Shown in pieces: positions 7,852-16,569 of a stretch of 64,000 nt of DNA; positions within the stretch are counted from its first letter, which is position 1; each line of letters opens with the position of its first letter. This stretch comes from Burkholderiales bacterium. Lineage in GTDB: Bacteria; Pseudomonadota; Gammaproteobacteria; Burkholderiales; Burkholderiaceae_C. The position numbers and the translations under genes are program-made. The stretch is from positions 248,001 through 312,000 of the forward strand of contig JADJCH010000063.1 in assembly GCA_016703325.1 (NCBI GenBank), read 5' to 3'. The notes beneath the pieces are model-generated. The model did not search any database. It was not told the origin of the DNA and saw only the letters and a list, made by a program, of their open reading frames with translations.

Positions 7852-9129
7852 TCAGGGCAGGAAGGCCGCGACGGTGTAACCCGCGATTTTCTTGTGCGCG
7901 GACTGGAGCTCCAGCTCCCAGGTCTCTTCCACCGCGGCCGCGAGGGACTCGGGGCGGCGGAAGTCCTGCGGGCTGAGCACCCGCCGCAGCAGCAGCGCGC
8001 CCTGGGCATCGGTCAGCGCCAGCTCCAGGAAGGGCGCGGCCACCGCATGCTGGGCCTTGTTGCGCACCAGCACGGTCAGGCGCAGCCCGTCCACGCCGGG
8101 CGGCTGCACCAGCATGGCGTTGTCGATCTCCACGGCCTCGATCTGCGCCGGCGGCTGCAGCGTCAGGCCCAGCGGGGGCAGCAGTTCGGCCAGCACGGCA
8201 GCACAACTCTCACAGCGAGCGGCGATCAGGTCGCGCTGGTGGAGCAGCGCCTGCACGCCCAGCAGCAGCGTCAGCAGCAGCACGACGGACCAGAGCACAC
8301 GCTTGCGCACCGGGCGGTTCAGTCGGGCGGCGCGGTCGGCCTCCTGCACGAAGGCGGGCAGGGCGTCGGCCCCACGGGAGGCTTGCACCTCTTCGTTCAG
8401 GCGGTCGAAGTCGGTCTGGCTGGCCGGCGTGGATTCGGCCAGGGGCGACAGGTCCGAGGTCCCGTCCAGGCGAATGGGGTCGAGCTCCGGCGATTCGTCG
8501 GCGGTGGCGGGCAGGCCGTGTTCATCGACGATGACGGTGTCCTGGGCATCCAGGGCATAGACGTCGTCCGGCGGCAGGCTGCGGGCCTGCGCAGCGGCCG
8601 GCGCCAAAGCGGCGACCCCTGCGGCCGCCGGGGGCGAATGGGCAGGAGCGGGGGCAGGAGCGGGCTGCGCAGCAACGGCCGTCGGTGACGGCGCCGGCGG
8701 AGGGACGGAGGCTGGCGAGGACGGCTGAGGCACCCCTGCGGCGGGCGCAGCGAGGGCTGGGCCGGGCAGCCCCGCAGCAGCAGGGGCGGCCGCCAGGGGC
8801 GGGGGGGAGGGCAGCCCGGAGGTGTCGGCCGGCGGCTCCAGCACCGACGTCGGCGCGGCCGCACGGGGTGCCGCACTGCCGCCCGCACGCGGCGCGGCAT
8901 TGGGAACGAAGGGCAGGTGGGGGTCGGGTGCGTCTTCCGCCAGGGGCGCCGGCAGGGTGCGCAGGCCCTGCAGCGCGGAATCGCGCCGGTCCAGGTCGAA
9001 CAGCCCCTCCAGCGCGTTGAAGACGTCGTGGCAGTGCCCGCAGCGCACCCAGCCCTCGGAGATCTTCAGCTGGTCCTCGACCACCTTGAAGACCGTGCCG
9101 CAGGAGGGACAGGAGGTCGCGAGTGTCAT
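7852..9129 (-). CDS. DUF3426 zinc-ribbon membrane protein
   Basis: A 425-residue protein with an N-terminal MJ0042-type zinc ribbon (C7, C10, C30, C33), a long low-complexity Pro/Ala-rich linker from about 60 to 180, one membrane helix near residue 275 (VLWSVVLLLTLLLGV), and a C-terminal DUF3426 domain outside the cytoplasm. This layout is typical of betaproteobacterial proteins encoded next to prmA. The function of the family is not established. It starts 40 bases after the prmA stop, in the same orientation, and probably belongs to the same transcript. The linker length is the least conserved part. Confidence 0.85.
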   Translation of the reverse strand: MTLATSCPSCGTVFKVVEDQLKISEGWVRCGHCHDVFNALEGLFDLDRRDSALQGLRTLPAPLAEDAPDPHLPFVPNAAPRAGGSAAPRAAAPTSVLEPPADTSGLPSPPPLAAAPAAAGLPGPALAAPAAGVPQPSSPASVPPPAPSPTAVAAQPAPAPAPAHSPPAAAGVAALAPAAAQARSLPPDDVYALDAQDTVIVDEHGLPATADESPELDPIRLDGTSDLSPLAESTPASQTDFDRLNEEVQASRGADALPAFVQEADRAARLNRPVRKRVLWSVVLLLTLLLGVQALLHQRDLIAARCESCAAVLAELLPPLGLTLQPPAQIEAVEIDNAMLVQPPGVDGLRLTVLVRNKAQHAVAAPFLELALTDAQGALLLRRVLSPQDFRRPESLAAAVEETWELELQSAHKKIAGYTVAAFLP

Positions 9130-9168
9130 CGGCGGTCGGTCCGTTCCCTGGAGCTTCAGGCGAGCCGC

Positions 9169-10083
9169 TCAGGCACCGAGCTGTGCCGTCAGCAGCACCC
9201 AGCCGTCTTCCTGGTCGGCCACCTGCAGCTGCACCCAGGGAGCGTAGGCGGCTTGCAGGTCGGTGGTCTGGCGCTCCAGCACACCGGCCAGCACCAGTCG
9301 GCCACCTTCGGCCAGCAGCTCGCACAGCAGCGGCGCGAGCAGCTTGAGCGGTGCGGCCAGGATGTTCGCCAGCACCCAGTCGTAGCGGCCCTGGACCGCT
9401 TCCGGCAGGCCGGTGCGCAGCGTCACGCCGTTGGCCTGCGCGTTCAGCCGGGCGGATTCGACGGCCGCCGGGTCGATGTCCACCCCGTCCACCGCCGCCG
9501 CGCCGTGCAGGGCCGCAGCGATGCCGAGGATGCCGGAGCCGCAGCCGTAGTCGATCACGCGCTGCGGCACTGCGGCACCCGCCACGCCGCCCTGGCGGGC
9601 GATCCAGCGCAGGCACATGCGGGTGGTGGGATGGGTGCCGGTGCCGAAAGCCAGGCCGGGGTCGAGCCGGATGACCCGCCTGGCAGCGGCCGGCACCTCA
9701 TGCCAGGACGGCACGATCCAGAACTCCGGCGTGATCTCCACCGGTGCGAACTGCGACTGGGTGATGCGCACCCAGTCCAGCTCGGCCACCGACTCGATGC
9801 CCTGGACATGCACGTCCGACGTGCCCTCCCAGGCGAGCAGGGCGATGCAGGCCTCGCTGGCCTGGGCCTCGTCGTCGTACAGCGCCTTGACCACCGAACG
9901 CGACCAGCCGCGCAGCGGACCGGCCTGCACCGCCGGCATGCCGGGTTCGCCGAAGATCGGCGTCTCGTCGTCGGTGTCGACGTCGGCGTCTTCCACCGTG
10001 ACGGCCAGGGCCTCCAGCTCCATCAGCGCGTCGCTGAGGCTGTCGACCCGGTCGGCTCCGACCAGCAGGCGCAGTTCCACCAT
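9169..10083 (-). CDS. prmA: Ribosomal protein L11 methyltransferase
   Basis: A 304-residue protein that trimethylates ribosomal protein L11 using S-adenosylmethionine. The N-terminal substrate-recognition part begins MVELRLLVGADRVDSLSDAL; the C-terminal Rossmann methyltransferase has the SAM motif VIDYGCGSGILGIAA, an acidic ribose-binding strand (VDGVDIDP) and YDWVLANILA, the PrmA version of motif IV (N-x-x-x-N type). The ATG at 10083 is preferred over an upstream in-frame start because GGGGGAAGCAAGAG precedes it and the family begins here. It lies 22 bases downstream of accC, an arrangement usual in Burkholderiales. Confidence 0.95.
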   Translation of the reverse strand: MVELRLLVGADRVDSLSDALMELEALAVTVEDADVDTDDETPIFGEPGMPAVQAGPLRGWSRSVVKALYDDEAQASEACIALLAWEGTSDVHVQGIESVAELDWVRITQSQFAPVEITPEFWIVPSWHEVPAAARRVIRLDPGLAFGTGTHPTTRMCLRWIARQGGVAGAAVPQRVIDYGCGSGILGIAAALHGAAAVDGVDIDPAAVESARLNAQANGVTLRTGLPEAVQGRYDWVLANILAAPLKLLAPLLCELLAEGGRLVLAGVLERQTTDLQAAYAPWVQLQVADQEDGWVLLTAQLGA

Positions 10084-10105
10084 CTCTTGCTTCCCCCTGT
10101 GTGGC

Positions 10106-11455
10106 TCAGCGGCGGCGGTTGGCCATCCACCCTTCGAGGTAGTGGATGCTGGTGCCGCCGGCGACAAACCCGGTGTCAGCCATCAGCTCGCGGTGCAGCG
10201 CGATGTTGGTGGAGATGCCCTCCACCAGCGTCTCCTGCAGGGCGCTGCGCATGCGCGCGAGGGCCTGCTCGCGGGTGTCACCGTGCACGATGATCTTGCC
10301 GATCATCGAGTCGTAGTTGGGCGGCACGTAGTAGTTGGTGTAGGCGTGCGAATCCACCCGCACCCCGGGCCCCCCCGGCGGGTGCCACATGGTGATGCGA
10401 CCCGGCGACGGCAGGAAGGTGAAGGGGTCCTCGGCGTTGACGCGGCATTCGATGGCATGCCCGCGCAGGCCGATCTGCTTCTGCGTGAAGGGCAGCGGCT
10501 CCCCGGCGGCCACGCGGATCTGCTGCTGCACGATGTCGATGCCGGTGACCAGCTCGGTCACCGGATGCTCCACCTGCACGCGGGTGTTCATCTCGATGAA
10601 GTAGAACTCACCGTTTTCGTACAGGAACTCGAAGGTGCCCGCACCGCGGTAGCCGATCTTCCTGCAGGCTGCAGCGCAACGGTCGCCGATCTTCTCGATC
10701 ACCTTGCGGGGGATGCCGGGCGCCGGCGCCTCCTCGATGATCTTCTGGTGGCGCCGCTGCATGGAGCAATCGCGCTCGCCCAGCCAGACGGCATGGCCGT
10801 GCTGGTCGGCCAGCACCTGGATCTCCACATGGCGCGGGTTCTCCAGGAACTTCTCCATGTAGACGGCCGGGTTGCCGAAGGCGGCACCGGCTTCGGCCTT
10901 GGTGGTCTGCACCGCGTTGAGCAGGGCCGCTTCGGTGTGCACCACCCGCATGCCGCGACCGCCGCCGCCGCCGGCGGCCTTGATGATCACCGGGTAGCCG
11001 ATCTGCTTGGCGGCCTGGAGGATGTCGTCAGGATCGTCGTTGAGTGCGCCGGCCGAGCCGGGCACGGTGGGCACACCGGCCTCGATCATGGCGTTCTTGG
11101 CCGACACCTTGTCGCCCATCAGGCGGATCGACTCGGGTGTGGGGCCGATGAAGGCGAAGCCGCTCTTTTCGACGCGTTCGGCGAAGTTGGCGTTCTCGGA
11201 CAGGAAGCCGTAGCCGGGATGGATGGCCTCCGCATCGGTGACTTCAGCGGCCGCGATCAGTGCGGGCATGTGCAGGTAACTCTGCGCCGAGGGCGCCGGG
11301 CCGATGCACACCGCCTCGTCGGCGAGCTTGACGTACTTGGCGTCGCGGTCGGCCTCGGAGTAGACCACCACGGCGCCCACGCCCATCTCACGACAGGCGC
11401 GCTGGATGCGCAGGGCGATTTCCCCGCGGTTGGCGATCAGAATCTTCTTGAACAT
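10106..11455 (-). CDS. accC: Acetyl-CoA carboxylase, biotin carboxylase subunit
   Basis: A 449-residue ATP-grasp enzyme that carboxylates the biotin on AccB with bicarbonate and ATP, the first half-reaction of malonyl-CoA synthesis. It has the standard start MFKKILIANRGEIALRI, the glycine-rich ATP loop KAAGGGGGRGMRVV, ERDCSMQRRHQKIIEEAP, and the metal/ATP residues in FEFLYENGEFYFIEMNTR with RVQVEHPVTE. Length and motifs are full. It starts 16 bases after accB ends and is clearly cotranscribed with it. Confidence 0.98.
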   Translation of the reverse strand: MFKKILIANRGEIALRIQRACREMGVGAVVVYSEADRDAKYVKLADEAVCIGPAPSAQSYLHMPALIAAAEVTDAEAIHPGYGFLSENANFAERVEKSGFAFIGPTPESIRLMGDKVSAKNAMIEAGVPTVPGSAGALNDDPDDILQAAKQIGYPVIIKAAGGGGGRGMRVVHTEAALLNAVQTTKAEAGAAFGNPAVYMEKFLENPRHVEIQVLADQHGHAVWLGERDCSMQRRHQKIIEEAPAPGIPRKVIEKIGDRCAAACRKIGYRGAGTFEFLYENGEFYFIEMNTRVQVEHPVTELVTGIDIVQQQIRVAAGEPLPFTQKQIGLRGHAIECRVNAEDPFTFLPSPGRITMWHPPGGPGVRVDSHAYTNYYVPPNYDSMIGKIIVHGDTREQALARMRSALQETLVEGISTNIALHRELMADTGFVAGGTSIHYLEGWMANRRR

Positions 11456-11471
11456 GATGTGCCGCCGGCCG

Positions 11472-11930
11472 TCATTCGATGATGAACAGCGGCTGGCCGT
11501 ACTCGACCGCCTGACCGTTGTCGACCATCACCTTGGTGACGGTGCCGTCCTGGTCGGCCTCGATCTCGTTCATGATCTTCATCGCCTCGATGATGCACAG
11601 GGCCTGGCCCTTCTTGACCGCCTGGCCGACGTCGGCCAGCGGCTTGGCGCCCGGGTTGGAGGCACGGTAGAAGGTACCGACCATCGGCGACTTGACCACA
11701 TGGCCGGTGGGCTCGGCCACCGGTGCCGGGCCGACAGCGGCCGCAGCAGCCACCGGGGCCGCGGCCAGCACGGGCGCCAGCGCGGCCATCGGCGCAGCCG
11801 CAGCGACGACGGTGGGCGCCGGACCACTCTTGACGATGCGCACCTTGCCGTCGGCCTCGGTGATCTCGAGTTCGGCGATGTTGGAATCAGACACCAGGTC
11901 GATCAGCGTCTTGAGTTTGCGCAGGTCCAT
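11472..11930 (-). CDS. accB: Acetyl-CoA carboxylase biotin carboxyl carrier protein
   Basis: A 152-residue carrier that shuttles carboxybiotin between AccC and the carboxyltransferase. The N-terminus MDLRKLKTLIDLVSDSNIAE is typical, then an Ala/Pro-rich flexible linker (about residues 38-75), then the biotinyl domain with EAMKIMNEI; Lys118 is the biotinylated residue. The end VEYGQPLFIIE is also typical. AccB often regulates its own operon in other bacteria; nothing in the leader shows this here. The leader of about 160 bases back to aroQ contains GGGAAAAAGAGG-type runs but no terminator that I can support. Confidence 0.97.
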   Translation of the reverse strand: MDLRKLKTLIDLVSDSNIAELEITEADGKVRIVKSGPAPTVVAAAAPMAALAPVLAAAPVAAAAAVGPAPVAEPTGHVVKSPMVGTFYRASNPGAKPLADVGQAVKKGQALCIIEAMKIMNEIEADQDGTVTKVMVDNGQAVEYGQPLFIIE

Positions 11931-12105
11931 GAACAGCTCCTTGAAAAGGAAGTCCCCACCCCCTTCGGCGAGCGCCGGACCGGATGGCCCGGGTCACCAC
12001 AGGGCTCAGCGGAGAGGGGAAGAACGGGAAAAAGAGGAATGCCCGGCCACTGGCGGCCTCACAGCGCAGACACCGGGCCGGCCCGCGCTGACCTGCCGCC
12101 GCGCC

Positions 12106-12543
12106 TCAGCGGGCGGGACGCTCCAGGGCGTATTCGATGGCGAGCCGGTAGCCCAGGGGCCCCAGGCCGACGATCACACCCTCGGCAATGTCGGAGAAAT
12201 AGGAGTGGTGGCGGAAGGCCTCGCGTTTGTGCACGTTCGACAGGTGCACCTCCACAAACGGCAGGGCCACACCGGCCAGCGCATCGCGGATGGCCACGCT
12301 GGTGTGGGTGTAGGCGCCGGGGTTGATGACCACGAACTCCACCCCCTGGGCCCGGGCGCCGTGAATGGTGTCGATCAGAGCGCCTTCGTGGTTGCTCTGG
12401 AAGTGCGTCAGGCGGGCGCCACGCTCGGCGGCAAACTGGTCCAGCGAGGCCTGGATCTGCGGCAGCGTGGTGGCGCCGTAAACGCCAGGCTCACGGGTGC
12501 CGAGCAGGTTCAGGTTGGGACCCTGCAGAACGAGGATGTGCAT
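12106..12543 (-). CDS. aroQ: 3-dehydroquinate dehydratase, type II
   Basis: A 145-residue enzyme that dehydrates 3-dehydroquinate to 3-dehydroshikimate in the shikimate pathway; type II enzymes form dodecamers. Diagnostic motifs are GPNLNLLGTREPGVYG with the catalytic Arg and Tyr of the lid loop, NPGAYTHTSVAIRDAL, and EVHLSNVHKREAFRHHSYF with the catalytic His region. The ATG at 12543 gives the family start MHILVLQGPNLN. It lies upstream of accB in the same orientation, as in many betaproteobacteria. A second shikimate gene, aroE, is 2.1 kb upstream. Confidence 0.97.
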   Translation of the reverse strand: MHILVLQGPNLNLLGTREPGVYGATTLPQIQASLDQFAAERGARLTHFQSNHEGALIDTIHGARAQGVEFVVINPGAYTHTSVAIRDALAGVALPFVEVHLSNVHKREAFRHHSYFSDIAEGVIVGLGPLGYRLAIEYALERPAR

Positions 12544-12689
12544 TTGTTCTTCGGCGGTTGAAAACCAAACCCTGGACTTTACGCGCAAATCGGTCCAGAA
12601 AAAGAGCTTTCGCGCAAATTCGCGTCACCCCTGGTGCGACACCCCCCGGCTTGCGAAGGGCAGACGGCCTGTGTGCTGAAGGCGCGAAA

Positions 12690-13202
12690 TCAGCTGCGCA
12701 GCTGTTTCGCCCAGGCGCTCAAATCCTCGGCGTGGGTCTCGCCGAGTTTGCGCGCCAGCACCCGCCCGTCCGCATGGACCAGCAGCGTGAACGGCAGGCC
12801 CCCCTGCGGATTGCCCAGCTCACGCGCCAGGTTGACGCCTGCAAATCCCGCCACCCCCACCTCGAAGCCCACCGGCGTCTTGCGCAGGAAGGCCTGCACG
12901 GCCTCGGCCCGGTCCACCGCGATGCCGACCACCCGCAACCGCGCGGCCTGCTCGCGGGCAAACCGGTCCAGCAGCGGCAGCTCCTTGACACAGGGCGCAC
13001 ACCAGGTGGCCCAGAAGTTGACCAGCAGCGCCTTGCCGTTCAGGCCGCCCAGCGGCAGCTCGCCGCCCTGCGGCCGGGCCAGTCGGGCCGACCAGAGGGC
13101 GGCCAGCGGGTCCCCCGCCGCCCAGGCGGCCCGCAACGGCAGGGCTCCACCGGCGCCGATCCAGGCGGCCGCGGCCAGGTACAGGGTGTGGCGTCGTTGC
13201 AT
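12690..13202 (-). CDS. TlpA-like periplasmic thiol-disulfide oxidoreductase
   Basis: A 170-residue protein with an N-terminal hydrophobic signal (YLAAAAWIGAGGALPL) ending in an AWA/A-type cleavage region near residue 29, followed by a thioredoxin fold of the TlpA/ResA type. The redox centre is WCAPC with Cys68 and Cys71, within LLVNFWATWCAPC; the cis-proline is in GGLPFTLLV. Such proteins reduce periplasmic disulfides, often for cytochrome c maturation, but no cytochrome genes are near. The ATG at 13202 has GGGAG nine bases upstream; an in-frame GTG at 13211 is too close to that site. Confidence 0.88.
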   Translation of the reverse strand: MQRRHTLYLAAAAWIGAGGALPLRAAWAAGDPLAALWSARLARPQGGELPLGGLNGKALLVNFWATWCAPCVKELPLLDRFAREQAARLRVVGIAVDRAEAVQAFLRKTPVGFEVGVAGFAGVNLARELGNPQGGLPFTLLVHADGRVLARKLGETHAEDLSAWAKQLRS

Positions 13203-13227
13203 CAGAAACACTCCCGGGGTCGGGCGG

Positions 13228-13836
13228 TCAGGAGGCGGCGTCCGCCATGCGGCGCTCCAGCGCGGCCAGGTCGCCGCGCCAGGTCTGGCCGGAGGCGTCG
13301 GGTTTGAGGGCGCCGCGCAGGTCGTCGTGGTCCAGCACCGTCAGGTGCAGGCTGACCCGCCCGGCCAGGCCGGAACCCAGCTCGGGGCAGCGATCGTCGA
13401 GCATCAGCACATCCACCGTCTCGCCGCGCGGTCCGCGGGTGCTGCCCACCTCGAAGTCCAGCCCCTGGTTCAGCAGCTCCAGCTCGGCGCTTTTGGGGTC
13501 GTCGGTGTACAGCTCCAGGCGCAGGGCCGAGTGCCGGGTGGCCGTGCCGCGCCAGACGGCACCGCACAGGTGCGGGCGCAGGGGCGCGAGCCGCTGCATC
13601 CAGCGCCGCGCCACGCCGCGCAGCAGCGCCAGCTCGGCCGGCTGGCTGTCGGCACAGAACAGCGCCAGGTACTCCCGCACCGCCTGCTCCACCGCCAGGT
13701 TGTCCGGCCACTGAGCCTGGCGCGAGGACAAACCCAGATCTCGCGCAGCGCGCTGCTTGGCCTGGCCGTATTCCAGGCCGTCTTCCACCACCAGCCGCGC
13801 GGCGTGCGCGGCGATCTCGTCGCGCAGATCGTCCAT
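13228..13836 (-). CDS. Conserved hypothetical protein
   Basis: A 202-residue soluble protein I cannot place in a named family. It begins MDDLRDEIAAHAARLVVEDG, an amphipathic helical region with LEYGQAKQRAARDLGL, then a middle part with CADSQPAELALLRGVARRWM, and a beta-rich C-terminal half with DVLMLDDRCPELG and VSLHLTVLDHDDLRG. It appears to be conserved beside mtgA/aroE in Burkholderiales (from memory). It ends 25 bases before the thioredoxin-like start and is probably cotranscribed with it. No signal peptide, no membrane helix, no metal motif. Confidence 0.75.
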   Translation of the reverse strand: MDDLRDEIAAHAARLVVEDGLEYGQAKQRAARDLGLSSRQAQWPDNLAVEQAVREYLALFCADSQPAELALLRGVARRWMQRLAPLRPHLCGAVWRGTATRHSALRLELYTDDPKSAELELLNQGLDFEVGSTRGPRGETVDVLMLDDRCPELGSGLAGRVSLHLTVLDHDDLRGALKPDASGQTWRGDLAALERRMADAAS

Positions 13837-13884
13837 CGGCTCGATTTTAGGAGCCCGTCGGATCCGGGCGTCGGCGCAGGCTCC

Positions 13885-14676
13885 TCAGGGCGGGGTCACC
13901 GCACCCATGCGCGCCATCACGGTGGCCGAGCGGCCGGCCACGTAGGCGGAGCCGGGGTTCTTCTCGAAGCGTTTGGGCGCCGGCAGCATCACCGCCAGCC
14001 GGGCCGCCTGCGGCGCACTGAGCCGGGCGGCATCAACCCCAAAGTAGTGCCTTGCGGCCGCCTGGGCGCCGAACAGGCCTTCACCCCACTCGACGTTGTT
14101 CAGGTAGATCTCCAGGATGCGCTGCTTCGGCAGGCAGGCCTCCAGCATCAGGGTGATGACCAGCTCCTGCCCCTTGCGCAGCCCGGTGCGCTCACCGGAG
14201 AGAAAGAGGTTCTTGGCCAGCTGCTGGCTGATGGTGGAGCCGCCCACCACCTTGGCCTCCACCTTGCGGGGTGGGGTGGTGGCAGCCCCCTTGCGCGCGG
14301 CGCGGCGCTCGGCGACTTCGTTCTGACGCTCGGCCCGGTCCTCGGCGCGCTGGTTGCGGCTCCAGGCTTTTTCGATGGCATCCCACTCCACGCCACTGTG
14401 CTCGGCGAAGCCGGCATCCTCGCTGGCGATCACCGCCCGCTTGAGGTGCACGCTGGTGGCAGCGTAGTCCCGCCAGGACTGGCTCCACAGCACCTGCTGC
14501 TGCTCGGTGGCCAGGCGCCAGATTTCGCTGCGCTGGAAGCTGGTGGACTGCGGATCCAGCAGCCCCATCAGCGCGATGCGCAGCAGGAAGTAAAGCTGCA
14601 GCGCCAGCAGCGACAGCCCCAGCAGCGCCCCGAAACGCAGCAGCTGACCCAGCAGAGGTCGAGTGGAACGGCCCAT
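13885..14676 (-). CDS. mtgA: Monofunctional peptidoglycan transglycosylase
   Basis: A 263-residue glycosyltransferase family 51 enzyme that polymerises lipid II into glycan strands without a transpeptidase domain. An N-terminal membrane helix (LLGLSLLALQLYFLL, about 18-33) anchors it. The five GT51 blocks are visible: ASEDAGFAEHSGVEW with catalytic Glu86, GGSTISQQLAKNLFLS, RKGQELVITLMLEACLPKQRILEIYLN, WGEGLFGAQAAARHYFG, and the SAPQAARLAVMLPAP region. A charged insertion of about 25 residues lies between blocks one and two (RAEDRAERQNEVAERRAARK). It begins nine bases after aroE ends. Confidence 0.95.
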   Translation of the reverse strand: MGRSTRPLLGQLLRFGALLGLSLLALQLYFLLRIALMGLLDPQSTSFQRSEIWRLATEQQQVLWSQSWRDYAATSVHLKRAVIASEDAGFAEHSGVEWDAIEKAWSRNQRAEDRAERQNEVAERRAARKGAATTPPRKVEAKVVGGSTISQQLAKNLFLSGERTGLRKGQELVITLMLEACLPKQRILEIYLNNVEWGEGLFGAQAAARHYFGVDAARLSAPQAARLAVMLPAPKRFEKNPGSAYVAGRSATVMARMGAVTPP

Positions 14677-14685
14677 GGTGCGGGA

Positions 14686-15558
14686 TCAGGGGAGACGGTC
14701 GACCTCGGCGCGCAGGCCGGCCAGCACCGCCGCCGTCTCGGGGCGCAGCCCACGCCAGTCCAGGAAGGACTCGGCCGCCTGCTCCACCAGCATGCCCAGG
14801 CCATCGCGGCCGACCGCACCCTGCGCCCGTGCCCAGGCCAGGAAGGGACGGGCCGCCGGGCCGTACACCATGTCCAGCGCCAGCGCCCCCGGTCGCAGCA
14901 GGCCGGCAGGCACCGGCGGGCCGCCCGCGGTCAGGCTGGTGGGGCTGCTGTTGACCAGCACGTCAAAGCCGCCCCCCTCACCCCCGGCCGCCACCCGCTG
15001 ACGCAGCTCGGGCAGCTCGGCCAGCGCCACGCAGGACAGCCGCACGCCGTGGTCGCGTGCCAGATCGGCATGGGAGGCCACCAGCGCCTCGGCCCTGGCC
15101 AGGGTGCGGTTGGCCAGCAGCAGCTCGGCCACCCCAGCCTCCAGCAGCGGTCCCAGCACCCCGGCGGCCGCACCGCCGGCCCCCACCAGCAGCAGCCGCG
15201 CACCGGCCAGGGGCACGGCGGCATGGAGGGTGATGTCGCGCACCAGGCCGACGCCGTCGGTGTTGTCCGCCCACCAGCCTTCGGCATCGAAGCGCAGGGT
15301 GTTGGCCGCACCCGCCCGCCGTGCCCGCGGCGTGTGCCGCCTGGCCAGCGTCCAGGCCTCGTGTTTGAAGGGCATGGTCACGTTGCAGCCCCGGCCGCCG
15401 GCGGCGGCAAACTCCCGCACGGTGGCGGCAAAACCGTCCAGCGGCGCCAGCAGCCGGCCGTAGTCCATGTCCTGCCCGGTCTGCAGCGCAAACAGGTGGT
15501 GGATGTGGGGAGAGCGGCTGTGTTCGACGGGGTGGCCGACAACGGCGTAGCGGTCCAT
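14686..15558 (-). CDS. aroE: Shikimate dehydrogenase (NADP+)
   Basis: A 290-residue enzyme that reduces 3-dehydroshikimate to shikimate with NADPH. Substrate-site motifs are VVGHPVEHSRSPHIHH at the start, NVTMPFKHEA with the catalytic Lys, and NTDGVGLVRDI. The NADP fold has the glycine loop LLVGAGGAAAGVL, and the helix NRTLARAEAL carries the basic residues for the NADP phosphate. Length is normal. It forms a tight run with the TonB-like gene upstream and mtgA downstream (nine-base gap). Confidence 0.96.
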   Translation of the reverse strand: MDRYAVVGHPVEHSRSPHIHHLFALQTGQDMDYGRLLAPLDGFAATVREFAAAGGRGCNVTMPFKHEAWTLARRHTPRARRAGAANTLRFDAEGWWADNTDGVGLVRDITLHAAVPLAGARLLLVGAGGAAAGVLGPLLEAGVAELLLANRTLARAEALVASHADLARDHGVRLSCVALAELPELRQRVAAGGEGGGFDVLVNSSPTSLTAGGPPVPAGLLRPGALALDMVYGPAARPFLAWARAQGAVGRDGLGMLVEQAAESFLDWRGLRPETAAVLAGLRAEVDRLP

Positions 15559-15590
15559 GGTGGGGCAGGGGTTCAGGGCGTTCAGGACCC

Positions 15591-16490
15591 TCAGGGCCGC
15601 AGCTGGACGCTGGCATCCTCGACGGCGGCGCGCAGACCTTCGTCGCGGGTGAAACGGAATCGCGAAATGAACACCAGTTGGTCGAACTGGGACCGCATCG
15701 CGGCGGTGAAGGGGCCGAAGGGTGACGCTGCCTTGACGATGGACACCGCGCGGCGGTCCAGGGTGCGGTTGCGGGAGGACTCGATCACCTCCGCCTGAGC
15801 CACCCGGCCGTCGATGTCCACCGCCACCATCATGGTCAGCTCGCCATAGAGCTTCTGGCCGTTGGCCTCCGGGAAGTTGCGGGTGCCCAGGTCCTCGATG
15901 CGGCGGCGCAGCGTGTCGTAGTAGATCGCATGCACCCCTTCGCGGGCGGCCGGGCTGACGAAGCGGCGGCGCGGCCGGGCACTTTCGTCGTGGATGCGTT
16001 TTTCGATCTGGCCCAGCAGCGCCAGCAGCTGGCGGCGGCGCTCCTCGTCGGCCGCCTTGGCCGTCGCACCCGCCCCCTTCTGGCTGTCGGGCTGGCCCAG
16101 TGCCGCCAGTTCCCGCTTGAGCTGCGCCAGCAGCATCATCTGCTGCACCTGCATCTGCTCGATCTGCCGGCGCGCTTCCTCGAAGGAATCACCGGACTGG
16201 TTCTGCAGCGAGGGCGGCAGCGGCGTGCTGACCCGCCCCTGCAGGGCATCCCCGCCCCCGGCCAGGTTGCGCTGGGCAATCACCTGGGCCTTCTGGGGTG
16301 CGGTGGCGGTGCTGGCATTGACCAGCACCACCTCCAGCGGGGAGTCCTCCACCAGGCGGTTGAAGGCCTCCGGGTCGGCAAAACGCAGCAGCAGCAGCCC
16401 CGCATGCACACACAGCGACAGCAGCAGCGCCATCTGCAGCGTGCTGAGCTGCTTCAGGCGTTGCCGGGAGGCGGACAGAGACGAAGGCAC
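15591..16490 (-). CDS. TonB-like energy-transducer family protein
   Basis: About 299 residues with a short cytoplasmic N-terminus, one membrane helix (MALLLSLCVHAGLLLLRFA), a conserved motif after it (LEVVLVNA) and a coiled-coil-prone Gln-rich middle (about 95-170). The C-terminal TonB-like beta-alpha-beta region contains GELTMMVAVDIDGRVAQAEV and SIVKAASPFGPF. It belongs to the betaproteobacterial TonB-C-terminal proteins located between rnb and aroE; no ExbB/ExbD pair is here, so true energy transduction is uncertain. The start is ambiguous: GTG at 16490 keeps the usual short N-terminus but has no Shine-Dalgarno; ATG at 16413 would begin inside the helix. Confidence 0.75.
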   Translation of the reverse strand: MPSSLSASRQRLKQLSTLQMALLLSLCVHAGLLLLRFADPEAFNRLVEDSPLEVVLVNASTATAPQKAQVIAQRNLAGGGDALQGRVSTPLPPSLQNQSGDSFEEARRQIEQMQVQQMMLLAQLKRELAALGQPDSQKGAGATAKAADEERRRQLLALLGQIEKRIHDESARPRRRFVSPAAREGVHAIYYDTLRRRIEDLGTRNFPEANGQKLYGELTMMVAVDIDGRVAQAEVIESSRNRTLDRRAVSIVKAASPFGPFTAAMRSQFDQLVFISRFRFTRDEGLRAAVEDASVQLRP

Positions 16491-16569
16491 GGCGGGCAGC
16501 GGTCGGGTCGTCGAGGAGGGCAGAAAACCAGGCGGGATTGTGCCTGCACGGCCACCCCCGCCGATGGGC

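Noticed and set aside
12634..15798. A plus-strand open frame of more than 1,000 codons
   Set aside because: It is antisense to the thioredoxin, mtgA and aroE genes, is rich in Arg/Gln/His/Pro, matches no family and has no ribosome-binding site; long antisense frames are common in such GC-rich coding DNA.
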